64,000 nucleotides of DNA. Origin: Methanomassiliicoccus sp. (GTDB lineage Archaea > Thermoplasmatota > Thermoplasmata > Methanomassiliicoccales > Methanomassiliicoccaceae). Below are positions 17,211 through 24,367 of the stretch, one piece after another (the first letter of the stretch is position 1; each line of letters starts with the position of its first letter). Where the stretch lies: NCBI GenBank assembly GCA_018262895.1, contig JADFDJ010000007.1, positions 62,001 through 126,000 of the forward strand. The letters are read 5' to 3'. The translations under genes were made by a program, and so were the position numbers. The notes under the pieces were generated by a model that searched no databases, was not told the origin of the DNA, and saw nothing but the letters and a program-made list of their open reading frames with translations.

Positions 17211-18344
17211 TTACTTTATGAGGTCGATATCCGTTTCCTTCAGCCGAGCGGTCTCTCTGGCCTTGCCCAATATCTGCTTGGACTTCACACCCGTTATCAC
17301 AACCATGACCCTGATCTTGTGCTCCAGGGTGGGATCGATGGCCGCACCCCAGATGATGCGCGCTGTGGGCTGCACCTTGCTCTGAAGGACCTCTGCCACC
17401 TTCTGCGCCTCGGAGATGGTCATGTCCCCCCCTCCGATGACATTCACAAGGACGCCGGATGCACCAGCGATGTCCACGTCCAGCAAGGGGGAGTTGAGAG
17501 CGTCCTCGATGGCCTCCAGGGCCCGGTCCTCGGTCTGACCGCTGGACTCTCCCAGCCCGATCATGGCCACACCCGCGCCCTTCATGATGGTCTTCACATC
17601 GTTGAAGTCCAGGTTGACCAGCCCGGGCTTGGTGATTAGCTCAGTGATGCCTTTGATAGCCCTCATCAGTACCTCGTCGGCTACCTTGAAGGCGGCGTTT
17701 ATGGACAGGCGGGGGCAAAGCTCCAACAGCCTGTCATTGGGGATGACGATAACGGTGTCGGCGTTGTTCCGCAAGCGGTCCAGGCCCCACTCCGCGTTCT
17801 CCATCCTCATCTTCCCCTCTCCCCTGAACGGTATGGTGGTAACGGCTATGGTAAGAGCACCGATGTCCTTGGCGATCTTGGCGATGTAGGGAGCGGAGCC
17901 GGTACCGGTGCCTCCTCCCATGCCCGCGGTGACGAACACAATATTGGCATCTAGGAGAGCCTTGCGGAGCTCCTCCTCGGCCTCCATCGCTGACTCCTCA
18001 CCCACCTTCGGCAGCGCGCCTGCACCGAGGCCTCGGGTCGAGCGCCTTCCCAGAAGTATCTTGTGCGGTGCCCTTATGGCCAGAAGATGCTGGGCATCGG
18101 TGTTGGCGGCATAAAGCTCAGCACCGGATATACCCTCCTGAGCGATGCGGTTGATGGTGTTGGAACCACCACCACCGCAGCCGATGATCTTGATGTTTGT
18201 CTTCAACTTCTGCAGCAGATCTAACAGTTCCGCGTCGGCAGAACTCGATTGTTGACTGATAGTCCTAGACGACCCGACCGTTGGCCCAAACGGTGTAGCC
18301 GCAGCGCTTTCTCTAGCTAACGCTTCTTCGACCAAAGATTTCAT
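17211..18344 (-). CDS. ftsZ: Cell division GTPase FtsZ (tandem paralogue)
   Basis: 377-residue FtsZ with the same motifs as its neighbour: [55 protein letters not shown] and [11 protein letters not shown]. The N-terminal 48 residues are Ser/Ala/Gln-rich and unlike the neighbour's; the C-terminus ends ETDIDLIK, matching the VDVDFIK end of the other copy, which suggests a shared short C-terminal peptide for a common partner. It has its own TATA box (18401-18410), a 30-40 base leader with Shine-Dalgarno AGGGATG and its own terminator, so it is expressed independently of the downstream ftsZ. Confidence 0.95.
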   Translation of the reverse strand: MKSLVEEALARESAAATPFGPTVGSSRTISQQSSSADAELLDLLQKLKTNIKIIGCGGGGSNTINRIAQEGISGAELYAANTDAQHLLAIRAPHKILLGRRSTRGLGAGALPKVGEESAMEAEEELRKALLDANIVFVTAGMGGGTGTGSAPYIAKIAKDIGALTIAVTTIPFRGEGKMRMENAEWGLDRLRNNADTVIVIPNDRLLELCPRLSINAAFKVADEVLMRAIKGITELITKPGLVNLDFNDVKTIMKGAGVAMIGLGESSGQTEDRALEAIEDALNSPLLDVDIAGASGVLVNVIGGGDMTISEAQKVAEVLQSKVQPTARIIWGAAIDPTLEHKIRVMVVITGVKSKQILGKARETARLKETDIDLIK

Positions 18345-18400
18345 AGTGCATCCCTACTGAGCGAAATGGTAATTTTAACTATTAATACATTGACCCAGAA

Positions 18401-18410
18401 CTTTATAATT
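18401..18410 (-). promoter_or_regulatory. TATA box of the upstream tandem ftsZ
   Basis: Minus strand GATAATTATAAAGTTC: a TATA element (AATTATAAAG) about 60 bases before the ftsZ ATG. It lies only 12 bases downstream of the terminator-like hairpin at 18422-18441, so the ftsZ transcript begins after that terminator. Confidence 0.6.
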
Positions 18411-18421
18411 ATCGCACTCAA

Positions 18422-18441
18422 TAAAAAAGCCCCTCAGGGGA
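18422..18441 (-). terminator. Minus-strand terminator with no gene in front of it
   Basis: Minus strand reads CTCCCCTGAGGGGCTTTTTTATTG: a CCCC/GGGG hairpin directly followed by six T. The next protein gene upstream on this strand is TatD (ends 18897), on the far side of the plus-strand acyP. The terminator therefore suggests a short transcript initiated between about 18450 and 18600. Confidence 0.6.
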
Positions 18442-18565
18442 GGGTACCAGTCTAAGATTATCGACTGGCGACGACGCTTCCTGGTCCCTTCTATCTTCTC
18501 TCCGCGCGTGCTTCGGGGCCCGAAAGCGTGCTCGAGGGATATCACCCATCGCCTCGAACGATGCC
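18425..18565 (-). ncRNA. Candidate small structured RNA, about 140 nt
   Basis: In the gap between ftsZ and acyP. The minus strand contains a weak TATA (GTATGTATATGCC, near 18590) and several stems: GATG-GGCTGG-CATC, GCTT-T-CGG-GCC-CCG-AAGC, and CCAGTC-GATAATCTTA-GACTGG, then the terminator hairpin with T6. No credible ORF spans it and I do not recognise an RNA family. Ends are approximate. It could instead be an abandoned leader or a regulatory upstream transcript of ftsZ. Confidence 0.35.
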
Positions 18566-18610
18566 AGCCCATCGGCACAGGAAAGGCATATACATACAAC
18601 CCCCACTATC

Positions 18611-18895
18611 ATGGCGGCTATGTCCGCTAGAGCAAAGGCCCGTTTCGAGGGAACGGTTCAGGGAGTGTCCTTCCGCGCTTACACCAGGCGTTATGCGATC
18701 TCTGCAGGGGTCAGCGGTTGGGTCAGGAACCTTCCTGATGGGTCGGTGGAGGCCGTCCTAGAAGGGGACCGGGAGGCCATAGAGCATGTCATCCACAGAC
18801 TGTGCACGGAGCACCCCATGGCCGTAGTGAAGAAATGCAACGTCCAGTGGGAGACCCCGACGGGAGAGTTCGATTCCTTCTCCATCCGCCAGTAG
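18611..18895 (+). CDS. acyP: Acylphosphatase
   Basis: 94-residue enzyme that hydrolyses acyl-phosphates such as carbamoyl or acetyl phosphate. The phosphate-binding loop and catalytic Arg are in GTVQGVSFRAYTRRYA (Arg about residue 23) and the catalytic Asn in GWVRNLPDGSVEAVLEG (about 42). A TATA-like AGGCATATACATAC lies about 25 bases before the ATG, so the transcript is probably leaderless and the first ATG (MAAMSARAK) is preferred over Met4. It is tail to tail with the TatD-like gene (one base between). Confidence 0.94.
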   Translation: MAAMSARAKARFEGTVQGVSFRAYTRRYAISAGVSGWVRNLPDGSVEAVLEGDREAIEHVIHRLCTEHPMAVVKKCNVQWETPTGEFDSFSIRQ

Positions 18896-18896
18896 T

Positions 18897-19739
18897 TCAA
18901 TCTATACTTATGCCGTAGATACGCTCAGGATTGTCCATATGGATCCGGAAGGCCCGCTCCTCCGTGAGCTCTCCAGAGGCGATCAAGGCCTTGGTGCGCT
19001 TAGGAACGGTGTTGATGTTCATTACCGCCCCTGGCCGGCTGGGCTCGTCCAGGAAGTCGGTCTCAAGAACGAAGCGGTCACCCTTGCTGAGCGCCTCCCT
19101 TACCGACGTCCTGCTCGCCAGCACTGAAGGGAACAGGCCGTGGTTCTCCTCGTTGAGCACCAGCGGGGGCGAGTAATGCTTGACCACCTTGTCCCTGGAG
19201 ATGCCCGCGCGATCGGCATGAGATGCCAGGTCCAGCATGACCGCGGGGTCGCTGCTCTCTGTATGCAGTACCACCGGGCACGAGGCCTCCTTTGCCAGCT
19301 CCATGCCGTAGCGCATGATTTCATTGGATGCATCCCATATGTCAGGGGGCACCGGGAAATGGGGACGGCCGATCTCTCCGATGGCTACTGCTTTCCCCTC
19401 TCGAACGAGTTTCTGCGCCCCCTCCATCCCTCCCTTCATGATCTCCACAGCCCGCGACAGACCATATCTCTCCGCCAGGCCCAGGAGGAGGACCGGGTAT
19501 GGCCCCACGCACGCGAACACCTTGACCTCTGTCTCGGCGTTCCCTCGTTCGGCCATGCCGATCGTTATCTCGTAGGAGCGAGAGAAATCCTCAGCTGAGG
19601 ATATGGGGACCTCGGCATATGGAAGATGGCAAAGCATGGCATGGGTGCCCCCAGCCTTGGAGAAATCACGCAGGGCCTCTATCCCTCGCCCGGAGGGCTG
19701 AAGATGGAAGTGGTTGTCGTATATGGGAACAGCTCTCAG
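18897..19739 (-). CDS. TatD-like metal-dependent hydrolase, apparent CTG start
   Basis: The track ORF (from 19637) lacks the beginning. Continuing the frame upstream gives PIYDNHFHLQPSGRGIEALRDFSKAGGTHAML before the track's Met, and DNHFHL is the first metal-binding motif of TatD amidohydrolases. Other motifs follow: AIGEIGRPHF, CPVVLHTES, VVKHYSPP and FVLETDFLDEPSRPGA. No ATG, GTG or TTG exists in frame between this motif and well inside tbp; the first plausible initiator is CTG at 19739, overlapping the tbp stop as CTGA. From there the protein has 280 residues. An ATA nearer to PIYDNH is the only alternative. Likely coupled to tbp; substrate unknown (the archaeal family is sometimes linked to nucleases). 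Confidence 0.78.
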   Translation of the reverse strand: MRAVPIYDNHFHLQPSGRGIEALRDFSKAGGTHAMLCHLPYAEVPISSAEDFSRSYEITIGMAERGNAETEVKVFACVGPYPVLLLGLAERYGLSRAVEIMKGGMEGAQKLVREGKAVAIGEIGRPHFPVPPDIWDASNEIMRYGMELAKEASCPVVLHTESSDPAVMLDLASHADRAGISRDKVVKHYSPPLVLNEENHGLFPSVLASRTSVREALSKGDRFVLETDFLDEPSRPGAVMNINTVPKRTKALIASGELTEERAFRIHMDNPERIYGISID

Positions 19740-20284
19740 CGCAGCAACCCCGCGGCCTTCAGCTCTTCGGTGATCTTGCTGACCGCAGCCTCGACGTCCT
19801 GCGGTTTCTTAGCTCCGGTACAGACGAGCTTGCCGGAACCGAACAGGAGAACCACCACCTTGGGCGAGTCCAAACGGTAGACCAGGCCAGGGAACTGCTC
19901 GGGCTCGTACTCCACCCTCTCCAGACCGAGAGAGATGGCGATGGCGTTGAGGTTGATCTCCTGTCCCAGGTCCGATGAGGCTACGATGTTCTGCACCTCG
20001 ACCTTAGGCTCTGTCTTGATCATCACGCCGGCCTTCTCAAGCTGTTTGGCGACCTTGTTGATAGCCACCTTTACGTGCTCCAAGCTCTTGGCTCCCGTGC
20101 ATACGACCTTGCCGCTGCGGAAGAGCAGGGTGGCCGTCTTTGGCTCCTTCAAACGATAGATAAGGCCAGGGAACTGCTCGGGCTCGTACTCCGCCCCCTC
20201 GAGGGCCAGCGCGATCGACTGTAGGTCAAGCTCCTCGCCAAGGGACGTGGAGGCAACAACGTTCTCAATCTTGATCTTGGCCAC
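19736..20284 (-). CDS. tbp: TATA-box binding protein
   Basis: 182-residue general transcription factor with the usual two imperfect repeats: KIENVVASTSLGEELDLQSIALALEGAEYEPEQFPGLIYRL ... RSGKVVCTGAKSLE and VQNIVASSDLGQEINLNAIAISLGLERVEYEPEQFPGLVYRL ... GSGKLVCTGAKKPQD. The Phe residues that kink DNA are in the EQFPGL strands. The start is GTG at 20284, with Shine-Dalgarno AGGTG about 7 bases upstream. It overlaps the TatD-like gene at the stop. The promoter carries two TATA boxes in tandem, consistent with possible self-regulation. Confidence 0.97.
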   Translation of the reverse strand: MAKIKIENVVASTSLGEELDLQSIALALEGAEYEPEQFPGLIYRLKEPKTATLLFRSGKVVCTGAKSLEHVKVAINKVAKQLEKAGVMIKTEPKVEVQNIVASSDLGQEINLNAIAISLGLERVEYEPEQFPGLVYRLDSPKVVVLLFGSGKLVCTGAKKPQDVEAAVSKITEELKAAGLLR

Positions 20285-20303
20285 TCGGACACCTGGCCTT
20301 GGT

Positions 20304-20323
20304 ATTTATATACCTTTATATAG
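20304..20323 (-). promoter_or_regulatory. Tandem TATA boxes upstream of tbp
   Basis: Minus strand AGCTATATAAAGGTATATAAATACC has two overlapping-phase TATA elements (CTATATAAAG and GTATATAAAT) ten bases apart. The distal one would give a short leader containing the AGGTG ribosome-binding site. The proximal one would start about at the GTG. Two adjacent sites could allow TBP autoregulation. Confidence 0.6.
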
Positions 20324-20820
20324 CTTTTATGTTCAGCCAAAATAAAAGAACAATCTGCTGGGAACAGTATCCAAGGTCCTCTCCAGAGCTCTCTCATCAT
20401 CGTCAATCTACATGACGGTCCGACCTTCACCGCAGTTACCAGACCAGCACAAGCACCTGAAAAATCGTGGGTCCCTACGAAACCGCTCGCCCTTTTCCAA
20501 TATGTCTGACATTATCAATAAAAACAAAATACAATTCTCATTGAACCTAACCCCTCACCAGATTGGGGCGGCATATGCGATGGGACCAAAGCTTAGAAAC
20601 GAGGGCAGATGGAGAAGAGCCGCCGCGCGGGGAGGAGGGTTACCTGTTAATCACGATGAACACTCTCATCATCATTCAGCGGCAACACCGATATCCAAGG
20701 GACGATCTCGCTTGATTAGGTTTAGGTAGGCGCTGTCACATCAGCCACCATAAAGCCTGCAGCTCGGTCCATTTGTTGGTCTACAGGTGGACGGCTTCTT
20801 CTTTGGACCACTATTGTCCG
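20324..20820. other. Gene-poor gap of about 500 bases with one TGTCNGACA site
   Basis: No convincing gene on either strand; the 105-residue plus-strand ORF at 20412 has a low-complexity, Arg/His-rich translation and no ribosome-binding site. The only element noticed is TGTCTGACA at 20503-20511 followed by AT-rich TTATCAATAAAAACAAAA, resembling the two operator-like repeats ahead of the RHH gene about 770 bases away. Confidence 0.5.
20503..20511. promoter_or_regulatory. Isolated TGTCTGACA palindrome
   Basis: Perfect 9-base palindrome TGTC-T-GACA followed by TTATCAATAAAAAC. The same core and similar flank (GACAATAAAAAC) occur before the RHH regulator at 21293. Possibly a further binding site for that regulator; no gene start is obvious beside it. 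Confidence 0.3.
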
Positions 20821-21117
20821 CTAACCCGACACCAACCCGTCAACGACGATCATCTCGCCGGACGCTGACTCCTTACGAAGTCCACGGGCATGACGGTATT
20901 CGGGGGAATCATAGAACTCTCTTGCTCTCTCGATGGATGGAAACTCGATAAGAATGATCTTCCTTCTCTCTTCCGGCCCCTCCAGGGTGACAGCTGTCTC
21001 AGATCTGGCGATTACCTGGCCCCCATACTTAAGGATCACTGATGGTGCCACGGCGAGATACTGCCTGTACTGTTCCCTATCCGTGATATTGACACGTGCG
21101 ATGACAAATGCCGCCAT
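20821..21117 (-). CDS. DUF1330 family protein
   Basis: 98-residue ferredoxin-like-fold protein of the DUF1330 family (EthD/dimeric alpha-beta barrel clan). Visible family pattern: AAFVIARVNITDREQYRQYLAVAPSVILKYGGQVIARSE, then KIILIEFPSIERAREFYDSPEYRHARGLRKESASGEMIVVDGL, where the FPS-x-E-x-A-x-x-FYDSPEY block is diagnostic. No enzymatic role is established. A 7+7 inverted repeat (21157-21176) lies about 40 bases upstream of its start and may be an operator. Confidence 0.9.
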   Translation of the reverse strand: MAAFVIARVNITDREQYRQYLAVAPSVILKYGGQVIARSETAVTLEGPEERRKIILIEFPSIERAREFYDSPEYRHARGLRKESASGEMIVVDGLVSG

Positions 21118-21156
21118 TTTTCCTGCTCCAAATCACGTTATCCGCCATTATTCTAA

Positions 21157-21176
21157 ATTCATTATCTAGAATGAAT
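21157..21176. promoter_or_regulatory. Inverted repeat upstream of the DUF1330 gene
   Basis: ATTCATT-ATCTAG-AATGAAT, arms of 7 bases with a 6-base spacer, about 40-60 bases upstream of the DUF1330 start in an AT-rich region. Size and position fit a repressor operator over the promoter. The binding protein is unknown. Confidence 0.4.
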
Positions 21177-21270
21177 CAAACTTTTTAATCTTTCATTCTG
21201 ATGGCGTGCGGTTTTGGCCGGCTGTTATCGCTCGTATAGTATTATATACTTCCTTTTCTATAATGACGTT

Positions 21271-21305
21271 TGTCAGACAATAATACCAATAATGTCGGAC
21301 AATAA
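21271..21305. promoter_or_regulatory. Tandem TGTCNGACAATAA operators before the RHH gene
   Basis: TGTCAGACAATAA (21271-21283) and TGTCGGACAATAA (21293-21305) are direct repeats whose core is a 9-base palindrome. Their starts are 22 bases apart, about two helical turns. They lie between TATA-like boxes (TATTATATAC near 21240, TTCTATAATG near 21258) and the ATG at 21321, where a bound dimer pair would block transcription. Most simply, this is autoregulation by the adjacent ribbon-helix-helix protein. Confidence 0.55.
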
Positions 21306-21320
21306 AAACGAGTGAATTGC

Positions 21321-21629
21321 ATGAGCGAGACTGAACGGATCACCATAAGGATACCGAGCGATAAGGTCGAGGCCTTGGAGGTGCTGGTAAGGGAGGGCAA
21401 GTACCCCACAATCTCTGATGCCATTCGAGCGGCCATCGACAGCTTCGTGGACAGCAACTTCACTCCCGATCACATCGAGCGGGTGACGGTGGAACTGCCC
21501 AAAGGCAACGTGGTGGAGCTCGAATGTCTGGTCAAGGACGGCGACTCCGTCTCGATCGACGATGCCATAAGGAACGCTGTGAGGGAGTATACGCGGAAGA
21601 GGCTCCGGGTCATGGAGGAAATGCACTAG
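21321..21629 (+). CDS. Tandem ribbon-helix-helix regulator, CdrS-like, upstream of ftsZ
   Basis: 102 residues from ATG at 21321 (a GTG three codons earlier is possible; GAGTGA serves as ribosome-binding site for the ATG). The protein contains two RHH motifs in a row: ERITIRIPSDKVEALEVLVREGKYPTISDAIRAAIDSFV and ERVTVELPKGNVVELECLVKDGDSVSIDDAIRNAVREYTRKRL, each a beta strand followed by two helices. A single chain could thus fold as one pseudo-dimer. It lies 43 bases upstream of an ftsZ gene. In Halobacteria the one-domain RHH protein CdrS is encoded next to ftsZ2 and controls cell division genes; this gene is a plausible counterpart by position. Confidence 0.85.
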   Translation: MSETERITIRIPSDKVEALEVLVREGKYPTISDAIRAAIDSFVDSNFTPDHIERVTVELPKGNVVELECLVKDGDSVSIDDAIRNAVREYTRKRLRVMEEMH

Positions 21630-21672
21630 CCGCATTGATCCACATGCTGGACATAGCGGAGGTGTTGAGGCT

Positions 21673-22728
21673 GTGATCAATTTCGGGTCCCTAGAGGACC
21701 TGCAGCAGGGCGCTGCGGAGCTCAAGATACTGGTCATAGGCTGCGGTGGAGGAGGGTGCAACAGCGTCCACCGCCTTACCAGCATAGGCATCCAGGGCGT
21801 CAAGACGATAGCCATCAATACTGACAAGAGCCACCTCCGGACCATCAACGCCGATCAGAGACTTCTCATAGGGAGCCAGGTGACCCGTGGCCTGGGGGCA
21901 GGGGGCATCCCGGAGGTTGGCGAGGGATGCATGGAGAACGCTTTGGGTGCACTGAACAACATCCTTCAGGACGCGGACCTGACCTTCATCACCGCCGGTC
22001 TGGGCGGTGGCACGGGGACAGGAGTGGCCCCCGTGGTGGCCCGGGAGGCGCGCAGGCACGGCTCGCTGGTGGTCTCCATGGCGACCACGCCCTTCCAGTT
22101 CGAGCGCGGGCGCCGCATGGAGGCGGCGCGCTGGGGCATCGGGAGACTCAACGACAACTCCGATATGATGCTCCTCCTGGACAACAACCGGCTCATGGAC
22201 ATGGTCAACCACCTGCCCATCGAGCAGGGCTTCGGGGTCATGGACCAGCTGATCTCGGAGATGATCAAGGGACTGGTGGAGGCGGTGACCCTGCCCTCGC
22301 TGGTAAACATCGATTTCAACGACCTCCGCACCATCATGCGCCACAAGGGGGTCTCCACGATATTGTATGGTGAGAGCACGGACCCGGACGGGGCGGTGCG
22401 GGAGGCGCTCGGCAACCCCCTTCTGGAGATCGATTATGAGGGAGCCACCGGCGCGCTGATCCACGTCACCGGCGGGGAGAAGCTGTCGGTGAGGAAGGTG
22501 ACCAAGGTCCTGGAGGGGATGAGCGAGCAGCTGGACCCTGAGGCGCAGGTGATCTTCGGGGCCAGGGTGGACCCCTCGTACAAGGACCTCATACGCGTCA
22601 TGGCCGTCATCACTGGCATCCAAGGGGTTGGCGAGAAGAAGGGCCGGCGGTCCCACGAGCGAGAGGAGCTGGTGAACACGATCGAGGAGCTGGTGGACGG
22701 AAGGCCCCGTCGTCGCTCACCGCGGTAG
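21673..22728 (+). CDS. ftsZ: Third FtsZ, divergent, behind the RHH regulator
   Basis: 351-residue FtsZ-family GTPase. Motifs: KILVIGCGGGGCNSVHRL, AINTDKSHLRTI, LGGGTGTGVAPVV and the T7 loop NIDFNDLRTIMRHKG, so GTP binding and hydrolysis appear intact. It lacks the N-terminal extensions of the other two copies and has a longer basic C-terminal tail (GEKKGRRSHEREELVNTIEELVDGRPRRRSPR) instead of their D-V-D-x-I-K end. The start is GTG at 21673, with a perfect GGAGGTG eight bases upstream; the GTG overlaps the TGA of a 10-codon upstream ORF. Pairing with an RHH gene suggests the FtsZ2 role (constriction), by inference from haloarchaea. Confidence 0.9.
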   Translation: MINFGSLEDLQQGAAELKILVIGCGGGGCNSVHRLTSIGIQGVKTIAINTDKSHLRTINADQRLLIGSQVTRGLGAGGIPEVGEGCMENALGALNNILQDADLTFITAGLGGGTGTGVAPVVAREARRHGSLVVSMATTPFQFERGRRMEAARWGIGRLNDNSDMMLLLDNNRLMDMVNHLPIEQGFGVMDQLISEMIKGLVEAVTLPSLVNIDFNDLRTIMRHKGVSTILYGESTDPDGAVREALGNPLLEIDYEGATGALIHVTGGEKLSVRKVTKVLEGMSEQLDPEAQVIFGARVDPSYKDLIRVMAVITGIQGVGEKKGRRSHEREELVNTIEELVDGRPRRRSPR

Positions 22729-23436
22729 CTTCTTCCTTCCATCGATGAGCTTGGCGGCATCGCCGATGACGCCCATGATGGTGTAGAACTCCCATTTTGT
22801 CGGAACTGCCCTTCCCATCATGCGGCGGAACATGATCTCTGTGTTCTCCCTGCGGAAATCGGGGTAGTCGATAGCCTCTAAGAGGTCGGCGAAGAACTTG
22901 TAGAGCAGCTCCCGTTCCTCCTCCGAGGAGACGGGGACACGTGAGGTACGGTGCCCTTCGGCAAGGTACAGCTCGTAAATGACTATGGTCACGGCATGAG
23001 AAAGGTTCAGCACAGGGTATGCATCGTCCGAGGGGATGTGCACCAGCAGATCGCATCTGGACAGCTCATCCTGGGTTAACCCCAGCCCCTCCTGGCCGAA
23101 CAGCAGAGCGATGCGTCCATCATGTTCTGCGGTCCTTGCAGCCAGGTCCCGAGGGCTCATGGGTATGCGAACGTAATGCTTCGGACCATGGGTGACGATG
23201 CCCGTGGTGCCCACCACCAGAGAGCAGCCCTTTACGGCCTCATCGACCGTGCCCACCACGGTCGCCCTCTCCAAAATGTGACCGGCATGCTTGGCCCTCT
23301 TGAACGCCTCCTCCCCTATGGTGCAGGGGTCGACCAGGACCAGGTCCTCGAAGGCGAAGTTGCCCATCGAACGGGCCACCGCCCCCACGTTCCCTTCGTG
23401 CTCTGGCTCTACCAGAACTACCCTGAAAACAACCAT
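22717..23436 (-). CDS. trmJ: TrmJ-like tRNA 2'-O-methyltransferase (SPOUT)
   Basis: 239 residues from ATG at 23436; the longer track ORF runs antisense through truA. SPOUT-family methyltransferase expected to 2'-O-methylate position 32 of tRNAs using SAM. Motif 1 VVLVEPEHEGNVGAVARSMGNFAFEDLVLVDP, motif 2 RIALLFGQEGLGLTQDELSRCDLLVHIPS and motif 3 YPVLNLSHAVTIVIYELYLAEG make up the trefoil-knot SAM site; a C-terminal helical extension (EEERELLYKFFADLLEAIDYPDFRRENTEIMFRRMMGRA) matches TrmJ. It is divergent from truA, another tRNA modification gene, across 43 bases, so a shared bidirectional promoter is likely. Confidence 0.88.
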   Translation of the reverse strand: MVVFRVVLVEPEHEGNVGAVARSMGNFAFEDLVLVDPCTIGEEAFKRAKHAGHILERATVVGTVDEAVKGCSLVVGTTGIVTHGPKHYVRIPMSPRDLAARTAEHDGRIALLFGQEGLGLTQDELSRCDLLVHIPSDDAYPVLNLSHAVTIVIYELYLAEGHRTSRVPVSSEEERELLYKFFADLLEAIDYPDFRRENTEIMFRRMMGRAVPTKWEFYTIMGVIGDAAKLIDGRKKLPR

Positions 23437-23479
23437 GCCGTTCGGAACCATTAATAGAGCAGTTCTACTTAATCCTGAC

Positions 23480-24283
23480 GTGGTCTGGCACGCTGCGATC
23501 AAGCTCGCGTACGACGGCCGCTCCTTCATGGGCTCCCAGAGGCAGCCGGGGGAGCGAACGGTGGAATCAGAGATCATAGGCGCGCTGCTCAAGATAGGGG
23601 CCATAGGATCGGTGCCCGCTTCCCGTTTCCGCTTCGCGAGCCGCACCGACAGGGGGGTGAGCGCTCTTGGGAACGTCGCGGCCTTCGACACCGGTTTCTC
23701 ACGTCAGGCGTTGCTGCGAGCGGTCAACTCCGCCGTCGAGGACGTATACGTCTATGGGCTTGCGGAGGTCCCCCGGACCTTCACACCTCGGCGGGCCCAG
23801 GATCGATGGTACCGGTACATGATGAGCAGTGAGGGCCTGGACATGGAGAAGGTGGCGGAATGTTCCCGCCTATTCGTGGGGAGGCACGATTTCCGCCGTT
23901 TCTGCAAACCTGAGGGCCGTTCCACCATCAAGACACTGGGATCGGTGTCGGCAATAGCCCTGGGGGATACTTTGGTCATAGACCTCAGGGCGCGGGAGTT
24001 CCTGCGCAATATGGTCCGGCGCATAGTGGCCAGCATGATAAAGGTGGGGGAGGGTAAGGCCACCCTTGAGGATGTGAGGGAGGCGCTGGAAGGCGACGGA
24101 AGGAGGGACATATCCTTCGGCTTGGCGGCCCCCGAGGGACTGACCCTCATGGACATAGACTATGGGTTCTGCTTCGATGTGCAGTGCCCACAAACGATGA
24201 GGCGAAGGGCGGAGGAGAGCCGCAGGGAAGCTCTTGCCCGCCTGCTGTTCGCCGATGCACTCCTGGACCGATGCCATCAATGA
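23480..24283 (+). CDS. truA: tRNA pseudouridine synthase TruA
   Basis: Isomerises uridines 38-40 of the tRNA anticodon stem to pseudouridine. From GTG at 23480 (VVWHAAIKLAYDGRSFMGSQRQPGERTVESEI) it is 267 residues. The catalytic Asp is in RFASRTDRGVSALGNVAAF. Further family blocks are DRWYRYMM, GRHDFRRFCKP and FLRNMVRRIVASMIKVGEG. The track ORF's first 60 residues lie antisense in trmJ and do not look like TruA; a TTAAT-rich promoter element sits between the two starts. The C-terminal tail is Arg-rich (RRRAEESRREALARLLFADALLDR). Confidence 0.92.
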   Translation: MVWHAAIKLAYDGRSFMGSQRQPGERTVESEIIGALLKIGAIGSVPASRFRFASRTDRGVSALGNVAAFDTGFSRQALLRAVNSAVEDVYVYGLAEVPRTFTPRRAQDRWYRYMMSSEGLDMEKVAECSRLFVGRHDFRRFCKPEGRSTIKTLGSVSAIALGDTLVIDLRAREFLRNMVRRIVASMIKVGEGKATLEDVREALEGDGRRDISFGLAAPEGLTLMDIDYGFCFDVQCPQTMRRRAEESRREALARLLFADALLDRCHQ

Positions 24284-24367
24284 GCCTGTCCTGATGCAGA
24301 TCTGGGAGTGATGATGGAACATAAATCGTTTGTAGCACGCTTGCACAGAACGGCCCGGGCCTGGAAA

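Noticed and set aside
18375-18612. Two overlapping minus-strand ORFs (74 and 64 residues) before ftsZ
   Set aside because: Basic, low-similarity translations that run through a terminator hairpin and the ftsZ promoter; the region is better read as a structured or regulatory segment.
20412-20729. 105-residue plus-strand ORF in the gap after tbp
   Set aside because: Low-complexity, His/Arg-rich translation, no ribosome-binding site, no family resemblance; probably chance.
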